From contig VZTI01001664.1 in the NCBI GenBank assembly GCA_013397865.1, positions 36,576-100,575 of the forward strand: a stretch of 64,000 bases of DNA, written 5' to 3'. A program made the translations under genes and the position numbers. Below are positions 1 to 11,700 of the stretch, one piece after another. Every line of letters starts with the position of its first letter. Position 1 is the first letter of the stretch. The notes under the pieces are model-generated. The model worked only from the letters and a program-made list of their open reading frames with translations. It was not told the DNA's origin and did not search any database. Source of the stretch: Struthidea cinerea (Eukaryota > Chordata > Aves > Passeriformes > Corcoracidae).

Positions 1-1708
1 TTGAACATGATAAAACCTAATTACTAACCTAATTACTGGAGATATTCCATATTTTAGCTTTTCTGAGAGCATTAGAATAGACTCAGAACCTCTTAATGCT
101 GTGAGACTTGCTGCCTTAAACTAAACTGGGTTCTATGTTCTGGGCTTGGCATGAATCTGCTCTCCTTAGGCATGTGTTTTCCAGTTTAGAATACAGATCC
201 CCAAAAATAAAATGCAGAATATAATCTCCCTGGTAAGAAATAGAAAAATAGTGAATAGAGACAGTAGTAGAATAGGATTGCTTTTTCTCAGTCTGTGAAA
301 ACATAATAAGGAAAAATCTGAAGCAGGCTGCCAACTGAACTTAAAAAATATAATAATAATGAATAATAGTGATATGATAAAATGGGCATATTGCAATGTG
401 TACCATTATTTTGATGAGATGACTGATGCGTGCAATGACTTCCTCTGCTGTCTGGTACTTTCTATCAGAGATGTGACCTTTGCTAGACAGGCTGACAGCT
501 TTATTGGAAGTGAATGTCTAAGCACATATGTAATTTTTTCTTCCATATGGTTGTAACCACACAATTATTCAATGTATTAAAATCAGTAAAAGAATCATGA
601 TAATCTTATCATGGAGTTTCTTTACTGTTGGGAAATGGAAAAATAAATTTTTGCAAGACCTTAAAGGAAAGATGTAGCTTATAGTACAAAAATTTGTAAA
701 ATACTACTCAGTTTGTGAGGTTGGGTGGGGAAATCTGATAATACTCACAGAAAAATTGTTCCTTACTAATGAAATTCATTATCTAATACTGAGGGCTCAG
801 GCAGAACTTGAACAATTTTCTTTTTTCCTTGCTAGTTGCTCAGATACTTGGACAGGGTTCTGTTTCATGACTTCTGTAATGCACAGTTCCTTTCTAGTTA
901 ATTATAATAACTCCTGGTTTGAAATATGTAAATGAAACAGTAGACATTAAACAAATCCTTTTTTTCTCATATAAACTACTGATAATAGGCATGTGAATAG
1001 CTCCAGGTGAGCCAAATCTGTTAGATTTTAATTCCTAAATTTCATCAATATTTTTGCTTCAGTTGTATCATCATGCCAGTATGTATCTGGATTTTTCCAT
1101 AAACTGCAATTTGTTTATAGGAAGAATCTACAGTGTAAGACATGCATAAAAATAAGTGGATGCATTTGGGACAAACTGTGAAAATTATTTAGGTTTATTT
1201 ATTTGTTAGATGTAATCCACAGCCATAAATATTTCAAATGTTCATAAGAGTATTTGTATTGGTAGGTACTCCACAGTGCACTACTATTACCTTGAAATAC
1301 AAAAGTGGAATAAGAGCTGAAACACTTGAATATTCATTATTTCCCATGTAGACTATAAACAAGATATAAGTGGCTGCCAACATAAAAAATTAATTATAGA
1401 TGTCTAGTGAAAATAATTAGCAGAATACGTTGGTTTAGATGGATGAAATCTAAACCTAAAAGCATATTTTAACTATTGTTCCTGTTGGGAAACAATTCTG
1501 TTCAAAGTTCAGGTGCCATTATTCACGGGGATAATGCAAGCCAACCAGATACATATATCATGTGTAGACATTCAAATTTTAGCCTGTCAATTACTCAATT
1601 ATTACAGCATTACTCTGTGTTTGGCTTTCCTTTGGAAAATTATTCTTTCTGTCACTGCGCTCAAGCCAGTCTGTATTTTATTTGTATGGAATACTAATAA
1701 TTTATTCA
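1..1708. other. AT-rich non-coding DNA
   Basis: I see no gene or recognisable repeat here beyond a short tandem duplication at 14-37. Reading frames are short, overlap on both strands and have no recognisable protein features. The composition matches the unique background of the rest of the window, consistent with intergenic or intronic vertebrate DNA. Confidence 0.7.
14..37. repeat. 12-bp tandem duplication
   Basis: The unit AACCTAATTACT occurs twice in direct succession with no mismatch. This is a simple slippage-type duplication with no sign of function. Confidence 0.8.
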
Positions 1709-1760
1709 GAACTTGTCGGCGATTGAGTCACGGACCCAGACCGGCAGGGGATCTGAATTG

Positions 1761-1766
1761 TTTATT
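1761..1766 (-). terminator. LTR polyadenylation signal
   Basis: AATAAA on the minus strand lies between the TATA box and the U5 end of the solo LTR. In an intact provirus this would direct 3' end formation of the viral RNA. Confidence 0.6.
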
Positions 1767-1782
1767 CAAAGGAATGAGCTGG

Positions 1783-1789
1783 TTTTATA
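1783..1789 (-). promoter_or_regulatory. LTR TATA box
   Basis: The minus strand reads TATAAAA inside the solo LTR, about 20 bp upstream of its AATAAA signal. The position fits a retroviral core promoter. Current activity is unknown. Confidence 0.6.
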
Positions 1790-2087
1790 CACTTTTCTAA
1801 GGCACAGTATTTCCTTATATGGCAATCCTCAGTACGTGACCTATCCCGTGTTGCCACATCACCAACACACTTCCTTCTACGGGATGATCACTCGCTGTTC
1901 ACCCGTCCGTCAGCTCCCGGCAGGCTCCTCTTTATTGGGGTCTGCTGTGTGACACCTCCTACCCCAGGGTCCGGTGGAGACAAGCTTCTCTGTGTGCCGC
2001 CATGTGCTCCGTTGTGCTGCCATGTGCCTCTGCAGGCACGTCTCACAGCTTGTAACTCGACTTTATTCCATCTCTTCCCACAGAACT

Positions 2088-5000
2088 ACTCTATCTGACT
2101 CTAAGGTTGTTCTCACACTAACTATTTCACGTATTATGAATGGCAATGTGTGGCTATTTACTGCTCTTATCTCATTTTGGGAAGGAATAATGTCTAAATT
2201 AAAAAAAACCAGAGATTTAAATCATAATTTTGATTTTATACTCTTTATTTCAATAAATTGTTCTATAAGCTTCATTTAAGAGTAGCTATACAAATAATGA
2301 TTGGGACTAAACATCTTATTTTAATTGTAAAATTTTTTCATAGACTATTTACTACTGTAGATTTTTTTCTATATTTTTCTCAAAATCTTTTAGTAATGTC
2401 ATTCTGTTTGAGGATTCTTTCAAAAGGATATGGTGGTAAAAGAGGCCCAGTGACCATCACAGATTATTTCCTGGGCTCTTCAGTACCATGATTAACATAA
2501 TATAATATAAATCTCAGTTGACTTTCTACTTGTCAGGTTGTTTTGGGGTGTTAACCTTCATGAAAATACTGTCAGTGAAGAATAGCCACTGTGATCTTAT
2601 AGGCTAGATCAGTAATTAGCAGAAAAAGTAAGTGTAGTTTAATTCCATCTTTTAGGTTACCGTAGGAATTGTCACAGTACCCCTGAATTCCATTCATATG
2701 AGTAAACTTTCCTATTTAAATCACGCTGTTGAATGCTGTTAAAGTTTTACTACGTTTGAGGCAATATTTTTTTTCAAACAGATGTCTTCCTCAACTTCTC
2801 TGATACCTCTTCATTTTCCAGAGTGCTGCTTCCTTGAATAACATAAATGCAAAATGTTTTGGTATAATTTAAATTCCATAAGAATTAATTCATAAAGCTA
2901 TTTAGGGGGCACACTCTTCTGGGTTTGATTGGAGTTGCTTGAATATTTGCTGAATTTCTGTACCAGTGATAATATATGATCTCTTCCTAAGAATGTATGA
3001 AAAGAGTCAGAATCAGAGCATAGCAAATCTGGAAATGTGCAACTAGGAGCTTGTGTAAAAGCTGGAATCTGTTAAGAACCCATTGCCTGCTGCCTCTGTT
3101 GGGACTCTGTGTTGAGGATTTAGTGTTGATTATTCCAATTTTCCAGACTATTCCTCAGTCTTCTAAACAATTAAGTAGAATAGAAAAAAATTTTATAATT
3201 AATTTTAAATAGCTATGGCATGTCTCCTCTCAGTTTTTTATTATATTATTTATTGTGTATAAATATACATATAATTTATGTCTCTTTCTTCCTCTCTTTC
3301 CTACTTATCTCTTTATATCTTTGGAGAGAAGCACCTCTATGAGTGAAGGTCCTTTTTAAAGGAAAAGTTATTACATTTTCCTATGTGTACAGCCTCCCAA
3401 CTTACTATCTGCACTTTCTCTAGGGTACCTCAAAAGTCTCTATTTCCAGTACCCAAGTCTTAGTTTCAGTGGCCTGACCTTTTCTAGTGGAATAATGTTC
3501 CTCATGAGAATTTCCTACTAGATCTACTACTGAACTCCATGAATATATGATCTTTCTTGATAGTGAAATGGGAGCTGAGTACCTTTGAATCTAGCCAAGG
3601 ATTCGGGAAAGTCTGACTTCTGAGTAAGGCTTTGCCCAGCAAACTAACTTTGCCTTTAAGCTCCATAAATCATGAAGTACTTCTTTGGTCTTGGGCCAGG
3701 AGACTTGGCACTATGCACAACCATGCCACTGATTTGCTGGTGTGTCATTATATCTCCAAAGGGTAATGCCATAAATATCTTCATACTTTACTGCAGATAA
3801 TGGGTAGCAGACTCCCTGGCTCTTCTCTTAAACCTGTCAGCAAAAAGTTGCAGAGTTCCCACAGCTTCTTTGAGTTCTCTCTAGTGATGCCTAGGCTAGT
3901 TCCAAGAAAGATGATGCATCTATCTCCAGAATCTTGTAAATGCAAAAGAAAATAGACCATACAGGCTGCTGCTTTTTTCCCATTAATTTCACATATTTTA
4001 TATACTTAGTTTAAGCAGTCACTTGATCATACAGTTTGACTTTCTGCACATTAGATGGCCAGAGGTCCATGATCTTGCTCTCTTACCCATGCATTAAGCT
4101 CAATAACTTGTTTCCTGAAACCTTCAGGAATCTCTAGAACAAACGTATTTATTTCCCAAAACTTAGTATCTGAAGTCCATTTTTTTTAAACTCTGTTATC
4201 TGTGAGCTGCACAGCTAAATAATGTGGTTCTCCAAAAAGACCAGCAGTTCAGCACCACCCACAGAAGGACAAAGGATATCTACCTTAGCAAGTACTAGAG
4301 AGCCAAGGCTATTGCAGATATTTGCACTATATTTTTAGATTAAAAGTTAGATCATGCTATAGAAATAAAAACTGGCAGTTTCTGAAGTTTCACCTGGTAA
4401 TGAAAGAACTCTCTATTTTTATTGTTTGTCATGGGCTCTTATGGCAGGCAATCCAGCTAGTGTGGATATAAAATCACACAATTGATGGAATATTTCTTAC
4501 CAGACATTTACTCTATCATTGTTCCAATAACTGAAGAATGAATAAGATTAATTAAGAAAAAAATAATTACTTACATAACATGACAGTTGCTGATATATTG
4601 TCTTATTTGAAGCTACCAGTATATGGAAACACTTAAAATTCTTCTAGTAATCCAGTCCCATTTGCAGTAACATCAGTTGATTATTTTTCTTTTCTATTAA
4701 CAGAATGTGAACCGGGATTTTCCATTTAGTTTAGCTGTGAATCCTTTTTGCCAATGAACTACTTGTATCTTTAAAAAATTAATAAATTAGATTTCTATTT
4801 TAAAGTACTAGTTGTTAAAAGGAAAGACAGACAAATAAGATGTTAATGAACAAAGAATTGAGTGGATGTAGCCCTATTGAAGGGTGATATTCTTTCTGGC
4901 TGTGAAGTTGCTTCACAACAGACATTATACTGATTATAGGGAACATGCAGATGTGGGACAGGTTATGCTGCCTATGTGTGATTGCCCCCAAAAGCAATCA

Positions 5001-8000
5001 AAACCTTTGCCTGATTTACTTCAGCTTTGCTAGCAGCATCTTTATCATACAAAAGTAACAATATACCAGAAAACATAGACTGCAAGTCGTATGGTTGTTG
5101 GCATCTATTTTACAATTTCATTTAATTCAGTTTTGGAATATAATGCAGAGATGCCTTAAGAATGTTGATAGTTGGTTGCTATTTGTAATTCTACATGATA
5201 GAATGACCAGAGTTTCTATTTTTCGGTGTTTGTTTTCATTTCTATATATGTGTTTTCCTTCTGCTTTCCTTCTTTGTGATATATTTTCTTTTATTTGCAC
5301 TGCATTAAGGAAGTAATTAATTTTTGCCAAAGGCTTGACTCGTATGTGTTTACGGTGTACTTAAGGTTAACCATTCTGACTAGTTTTGTGAAATTGTCAG
5401 TTTTACATATAATCCTGCATAAAAACTTGTGTTCAGTCCTAATCTCTAAAATGGTAAAATACAAAAAAAATAGTAGAAATAAAGCTTTTTATGGGTTTAA
5501 CCTAAGTTAGAAATGGTCAAGAAACCATTTAATTTTCCCTTACCCTTTTTTGTGTTGATTCTGGTTTTTAAAAATGGTGCTGTTTTATTACAGAAGATGC
5601 AAGATAAATTAATTCTGAGTCTTCTTCTCCCTAGTTCTATATTTAGAGTTAACACAATTTTTGAGAATAGAACTTTGCTCATCATTAAAAAATTTAAAAG
5701 TGTAAATACTAGGGGCAAAAAACCCCAGATAAAAATTTGTAACTAACTAGATTTTTCCACTCCATAAATGTTTTGCATTCAGCCAACTCAAAATACTTCC
5801 ATGCTGAAATTATGCAGAAAAATATGACAGACACTCTTTAGATCATTTTTTCTGATGAGCCGTATAGTCATCAATGATGTGGAAGAATCAAATGCTAATT
5901 CTTTATTCTGCATGAACATAGGTGGTCCAGACAAGGGAGTGCTTTTTTGATAACCTAGATAAGTAGTCTAACCCCCCGGTTCATGAACTCAGTCTTTTTC
6001 TTGTTGGCCCAATGAATAGTGAGCTTTTTGTATAGTTTTCTTTCAAGACTTGAGAGATAAAGTCAACATTGAATATTGAGATGGTTCTGAGTAAAGACTG
6101 GAACATGTACTCTTCTTCCAACTTTCAGACTGTAAAGAATTTTACCAAAAATACTTTTTTCTCCAAACCTCACAAGATTTTCACATTAAAAATCCTCGAA
6201 ACTAGTGGAGCATCCCAACAAGAACTTGGTCTATCAACATGTCATGTTTTCTGACTAAACAAAACAAAACCCTTTGAATTTCTACTTTATTCAAGAAAAA
6301 AATGCTGTTAAACCAGCTCAGAAATTTATGAAAACACAGAAATGACTGTTTATCTTGCTTTTTATTTTTCTCTTTTCCCTCCAAATCTTGTAATTAAAAG
6401 AAGTGATAGAAATTTGACAGGTAATCAGAGCTGTCAATAAAGAAATTCTTTATTGCTATGACATTCTACTGTCTTGATAACTTTTATATACATTATTAAC
6501 CTTTTCTAGCATCCATCTGTCCTTGCTAGGGATGCCTAATTGTGAAAATTTCACACTTCTGAGAAACTTAAAATACAAGATTAAAAAAAAACCCACAAAA
6601 CTGTTCAAAACAACAAACAAACCAACCAAAAACAAACAAACAAAAAAACTGCCTGAAATTTTAGGCTTAATCTTATGTAAAGGTGCAAAAATCCTTTGTT
6701 TCTGAGAATTATAAGCAAACATGCTAGTCTTTCACATGCAAAATCCATTAATACTTTTTCTTGCAGTCTGGAATACAGTGCATTATTTATGGGAAAAATC
6801 TGCTCTATTTTTAACGCTCTGTAATCATATATCTATTAATGGTCTTCCAGCTCTGATGCTCAAACCAAAGCTAAATGCACACAAAAAAAATTTTTTTTAA
6901 AGAGGAACAGCTTTCTTTTGTATTAAATTGCATTAATTTCATGCCACTGGGCTTTAAGGTCTGTTCCTTTAAATTGCTATGTAAAAAGGCACATGAGCAT
7001 AGGGCCATTGAGATCTGTTTCTGCTGATGTCAAAAGAATTTATATGCAAGGGAACTGAGCACAGTGCTGAAATACAGTAATATAAAATATAAATATAGAA
7101 ATATAAACCCCAAATATGCAAAATAGGTACATTAAACTCTATACATCATAGTTAATTGGATAGGGCTTGCTTTAATTTAATTAGATGTGGCTCTCTGGCT
7201 CTAATGCCGAGAAAATATTCTGGTTTTAGGCTAATTGTTTCTATAAAATGCCAATGTTATATTTCAGTTGTCACTGCAACTGTTCATTCTTGTGGTTTGT
7301 AGGGTTAAACACAAGGAACTAGGAAAAAATGCAGGATTCTTCTTATTGTAAGCTTTGTCTGGGAAGAATAATAATCCTGAGCTGAGAGACGCAGTTCCCA
7401 TTGTCTTCCCTGGAGAATGAAACTCCATATCATCCAAATGCTCTTTTATCCCAGAAATAGGTTTCATTAGAAAGAAAAAAGTATACTGGCTAATATGTTT
7501 TTTTAAATTTATATTTCAATTTCTCGTCGTCCCTAATCAGATCTTAAACTCTCTGAGACAGAAACTGTCTTTGTAAACAAAGCCCTAGTAATAATTATGC
7601 CTGTAAAGAAAATTATATCTGAGAGTATGAGTTGACAACAGCTAAATTAAGGTTTTTTCTTTCTTTTTTTCTTTCTCTCCTTGTCTTCATATGAAGTATC
7701 ATTTCCATCCAGTGTACATTAAGAAAGGATATTTTTCTGTTAGTTATATCTGGTGTCACGTGCACATCCACTAAATGTGGGAGGATGAAGTTTCGAAGAT
7801 ATGAGAGAGTTGGCTCAAGTAGCTAAGTTCATGGATGAAGTAGAAAAAGAACCTCACAGACTCACAAAACTGGCTCCTAATACTGGACATGATCAAAGTG
7901 GAAACATCCAAAATAGACACAGATACAGCAGAGAGTAATATTTCAAGAGAAACACTTGTGAGTGAGTTCAAATGTGTGCATTATTGCTTTTTAAATACAT

Positions 8001-8926
8001 TGGCATTTTGCAAGTAGAACTGGAATATTAAATTTACATAAAATATACATAAATAAAGAAAAAATAACATAAATCTTATTTGAAACCTGGCAAAAACCCC
8101 TAAGCAATTATATGCTATAAGGTACATAAGTTTTTTCAGAACTTTTGTTTGGCAACTGTGAAATTGTGGGGCTGAATTGATAAGGAAAACCATATTTACA
8201 GAAAGAAACCTCAACAACAAACAACCCTCAAAGCAAAGAAAAAGAGAGGGCATTCCATGATTACTAAGGACTTCCAGTTATTAATTTTTCAGCTTTATTT
8301 ACTATTTAGAAACTTATAACCACTCACACTGGTCTAGGACCTAAATGTTAAGTACCTACAAGGGGCTTAAAAGTATTCAATCAACCAGAGAAGTTTAAAA
8401 CTCTTTTAATTATTTGAAATAGAGTAAGATTCAGAACATTTACAAATAAATCTTCTTATTCTGAAATTCTAAGACCTACGGTTAGCAGAAAATGATTGGC
8501 AGACAGAAAGTTGTCAGAATTTAATCATGGGACAGTATTATTCTAAGGTGTTTTTCCTCACTTCCAGATTGCAGTTTCACTCTTCCAGAGGATTCATTCT
8601 TTTCAGATGATTTTGGTGTGAATGTAAATAAAGGCAAATCTGTTTACACTTGACATTTTGAATAATCCTTTTGTCTTGGGCACAGGTGAAGGAATACAAG
8701 ATGCAAGAGACTGTTGTAGCTACAAAATTTAGCTATTAATTCTTCTGAGAATTGCCAGTAATTTGTTTGGGGAGAATTTTCTTCTTACATCTGACAACCC
8801 CATTTAGGAGCCCGATTGATTTGTTTTTCCTTAAGAAAACGCAGAAAAAAACCCCTGTTTGTTTAAAAATTATTGTTGGCATTTCCCTCTTCTCAGATAT
8901 TTTTTTTCTGTGGATCTTTTTCTTAG
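2088..8926. other. AT-rich non-coding DNA
   Basis: About 6.8 kb with no supported gene. Reading frames are all under 100 codons and show no domain, signal peptide or known motif. An A/C-rich tract lies at about 6581-6650. The stretch at about 6940-7270 has more even base composition and homeodomain-like TAATTTAATTAG cores, and is listed as a conserved-element candidate. No transposon is recognised, though ancient diverged copies could be missed by eye. Confidence 0.65.
6581..6650 (+). repeat. A/C-rich simple tract
   Basis: This stretch is almost devoid of G, made of A-runs and AAAC/AACC-type units. It is one of about ten A-run-then-C-run tracts scattered through the window. Confidence 0.7.
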
Positions 8927-9047
8927 GTGCGGCAAAATTCTGCTGTGTGAACCAGGCCATCTTTAAGAGCTTCCCTGGACGGAAGAAAGTTCCAACACCA
9001 GGACTTTGTTGTACCCCAAGGTTTCTAGAGAACTTGAAAGTTTCTAG
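8927..9047 (+). other. Exon-like block, unproven
   Basis: A pyrimidine-rich run ending TTTTTCTTAG precedes 121 bp that is open in one frame, followed by CTAG then GTATGC, a plausible donor. The open frame would give about 40 residues containing KFCCVNQAIF and PTPGLCCTPRF, rich in Cys, Lys and Pro. I do not recognise it. The opposite strand is also open across the block, which weakens the coding case. It could be a lncRNA exon, a lone coding exon of a long gene or chance. Confidence 0.15.
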
Positions 9048-11074
9048 GTATGCATTTTTTCCCATCTAGAGTCATGTTGCTTCTGAGATACATGTTTACA
9101 AAATGTGATGGTTTTTGTTGAGTAAAGGCTGACATTGGTCTTTTCTTTTTTTTTTTTTTTTTTGCTTCATGAATAAAATAGCCCTTCCTTGTATTATATA
9201 TGTTATTATTTTGACACAGTAAAACTAACACAAAGCAGAAAAAAGAAATCCCTTTATCAGGCGACTGATGCTCCTTTGTGCTCAGTCTCACCTGACTGCT
9301 CTGCCCTGTGTCAGAACTCTGTCTCAGCTGCAGCTGTCTCTAACAGACACACACTTTGGAGGAGGTGAGAAGTGGAGAACTTGGAAGTCTGTTTCCTGGA
9401 CAGCAGCCCATTGTTGCATTAGGTCCCTGGAGGTTCTCCGTGACATCAGTGTCAACTGAAATCTAGCTTGAAAGAGAAAGGTGTTTGAAAAATCTGTATC
9501 CACGTCTAAGAACGGACTAGCTCATCCTTTGTTAATTCCTTTGGAAATGGTGGGACTGTGGTGATGAAGCATGAGAGTTTGGAAATACAAAAATCCTTTT
9601 GCAAAAGTAAAAATTTAGATGAAAATCTGCCTGCTTACACAGCAGGACTGTCTTCTGTGATAACTACAAATGCTGACAGCAACTATCTTATTAGATAAGC
9701 ATACACGTTAAAGCATAAACAAATACTTTTAAAATTAATCTAAAATACGTTGTTCTAATATGAATATGGATATCTACTTTCCTCTAGGTTTTGAAATGGA
9801 ACACAAGAGTGCTGTAAAAATGCATGAATATTATAAGTTCATTATGGACTAGATTTTTTTTCCAATTAGACTGAACAGCAAATAATATTTACTCTCATCA
9901 CAAAATATGCATTAAAATTCATATATAGAAGAGCAAAAACTAGTTAGATTCTTTAAGGTCATTATAGCAGGTATTTGTAAAGTTTTAATTTTGTAGGTTT
10001 GTAGACTGCTATCATTTCAAACTAGCTTTGATGCTAAAGTGAATAGTTTACATAAAAATCTATTCCAATAGATCTGTTGCTGTAAACTTACAGAACAGGT
10101 CTCTGAACTGTCACAGTCATTGTTTTATTTCATTCTGACAGTCAAACACATAGTCTCAACAGAATTTTTCTGTCAACATGATGAGATTTCTGTGACATCT
10201 TGCAAGCCTCTGAAGTTTATGGCAAATTGGTATTCATAACATCCTATGAAGGGACTGCCATAGTATACACTTAATGATTTTTATTTAACTCAGTGTAGCT
10301 ACTTTGGCTGCTGTACATCAAAGGCACTTAAAATTGTATGTAAAAAGTAATTTACTAACTTGAAAACTTTATTCAACCTATCAATAGGCAATCTGTGCAG
10401 ATGTGTGGAACCAGTCCTGGTTTCAGGATTTTTTGTCGTCTTAAAAATGGGGTAAAAATGAATGTGCTATTTAGAGGAAGTCAGTGTAATATTTTGGAAG
10501 TGGGTGCAGAAAGCATCAACATAAGGACTGAGCAGTGTAAATAGAATAATATAGTACATATGCTATTCTAGGACCAGATCTGAAGAGAAGCAAGATAGTT
10601 CCACTTCTACCCTTTTGCTAAAGCAAGCAGAGTTGAAGGAATTCCAGAAAGACTCAGAAAAGATACTAGAGCGAAACAGAAGATTACTTTTCACAGTATA
10701 CTGCAGCTGTGGAAAAAGTGTGTTGAAAATAGTTGTAAGTAAATCTCATAGCACTGGTGATTTGCCTGATGGGCCCTGAGTTTCATGTTTATATTTATTC
10801 TATAATTTAAAATGTTTCTAGATTGCAATTCCCTCGATGCTGGCTTTTTGGATCCTTCTTGGGCATTTTATTGTCAAATTCAGTGATGACCTGTTGTCCC
10901 TTGCTCCTCTCATAAGGCTTTTGGTCCTTACTTTATCTTCAGACATCTTCCCTGTCTCTCCCTGCCTTTCTCCAGTGCCCCATCTTATTTCCTTGGATCT
11001 GTGGCATATGGGAGTAGATGCTTGCTTGCCCCCATTCTGTTGCCTAATATCAAAAGACAAAACTCTTGCAGCAG
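9048..11074. other. AT-rich non-coding DNA
   Basis: I see no supported gene in these 2 kb. A run of 18 T at 9146-9163 is the main simple repeat. The segment from about 10,820 leading into the LTR-like block is slightly richer in C and T, but its reading frames on both strands are unremarkable. Confidence 0.65.
9146..9163. repeat. Poly-T run of 18
   Basis: Uninterrupted homopolymer of 18 T. On the minus strand it is a poly-A run, but no retroposed gene sequence or target duplication is recognised next to it. Confidence 0.9.
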
Positions 11075-11700
11075 TGTTAAAATAGTAAGATAAAAAGCAG
11101 GTCTTTTCTTGGAAGCTTCCAGGTGCCTCCATGGTGGTTACGGACACACCTGGCCTTGGATTTCTACAATTTTATGAGTTCAACAATTTAGCATATATAA
11201 CAAATATTGTACAATTAGAAGGGCAGATGGTTAGGTAATTTTCCCCTGTGTTCTGCCCCACTGGAGTTGGCTCAGGGCTTCTTTGTCCCATTTCTTGTTG
11301 TGTCTTCTTAGATTCTGGTCGCAAAACAAAATGTCCTTGTTGGAGGTTTTCTTCTTGAAAATAAGATGAAACAGTATTTTAGGAATGTGTTAGGTTAGCA
11401 TACTGTTCTACAATGTAAGGGGAAAAGGGCAGGAAAAGTGCTAGAAGCTAGCTACAACCATGTAGTAGTAGTCTACAAAGTTACAAATATATGAAAAATA
11501 TATAGAAAGCAAAAATCTTTAGGCATCAAGGGAAGAAGCAATGGCTCTGTTTCTCCAGGTGATACCCAGTCAAAAGCAGCCTCTGCCCAGCTCTGTCGTT
11601 AAGGCAACATAACAAAAATGGTACTTGGTTACTATGCACAGACAAGTGCTCTGTGCTGTGCACCTGGTATAAGTACATTCTTTGATGTTGACATCAACAC
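11075..11700 (-). mobile_element. Old LTR-like repeat, ends uncertain
   Basis: The segment starts TGTTAAAATAG and runs through phrases such as TTTCTACAATTTTATGAG and TACAAAGTTACAAATATATG, which I recognise as resembling a bird endogenous-retrovirus LTR family. TATA-like sequence (TATATAAC, about 11,190) occurs inside. I could not find a convincing pair of target duplications and the right-hand end is approximate. The minus orientation is inferred from the TG start matching a U5-type end and is weak. It could instead be another interspersed repeat class. Confidence 0.4.

Larger units (their letters stand above)
1714..2082 (-). mobile_element. Solo LTR of an endogenous retrovirus (369 bp)
   Basis: The segment begins TGTCGGCG and ends CCCACA on the plus strand, so it has the TG...CA ends of a retroviral LTR. 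It is flanked by a perfect 5-bp duplication GAACT at 1709-1713 and 2083-2087, the signature of integration. Read on the minus strand, a TATAAAA box (1783-1789) is followed about 20 bp later by AATAAA (1761-1766), then by about 47 bp ending in CA. That order gives U3, a very short R and U5, and fixes the orientation as minus. No internal gag, pol or env sequence is attached, so this is a solo LTR left by recombination between two LTRs. If the terminal A is assigned to the target, the duplication becomes 6 bp (AGAACT), as expected for an alpha/beta (ERVK-like) integrase. Local GC is clearly higher than in the neighbours. The family name was not checked. Confidence 0.88.

Noticed and set aside
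9146..9163. Poly-T as the tail of a processed pseudogene
   Set aside because: No gene-like sequence or target duplication next to it.
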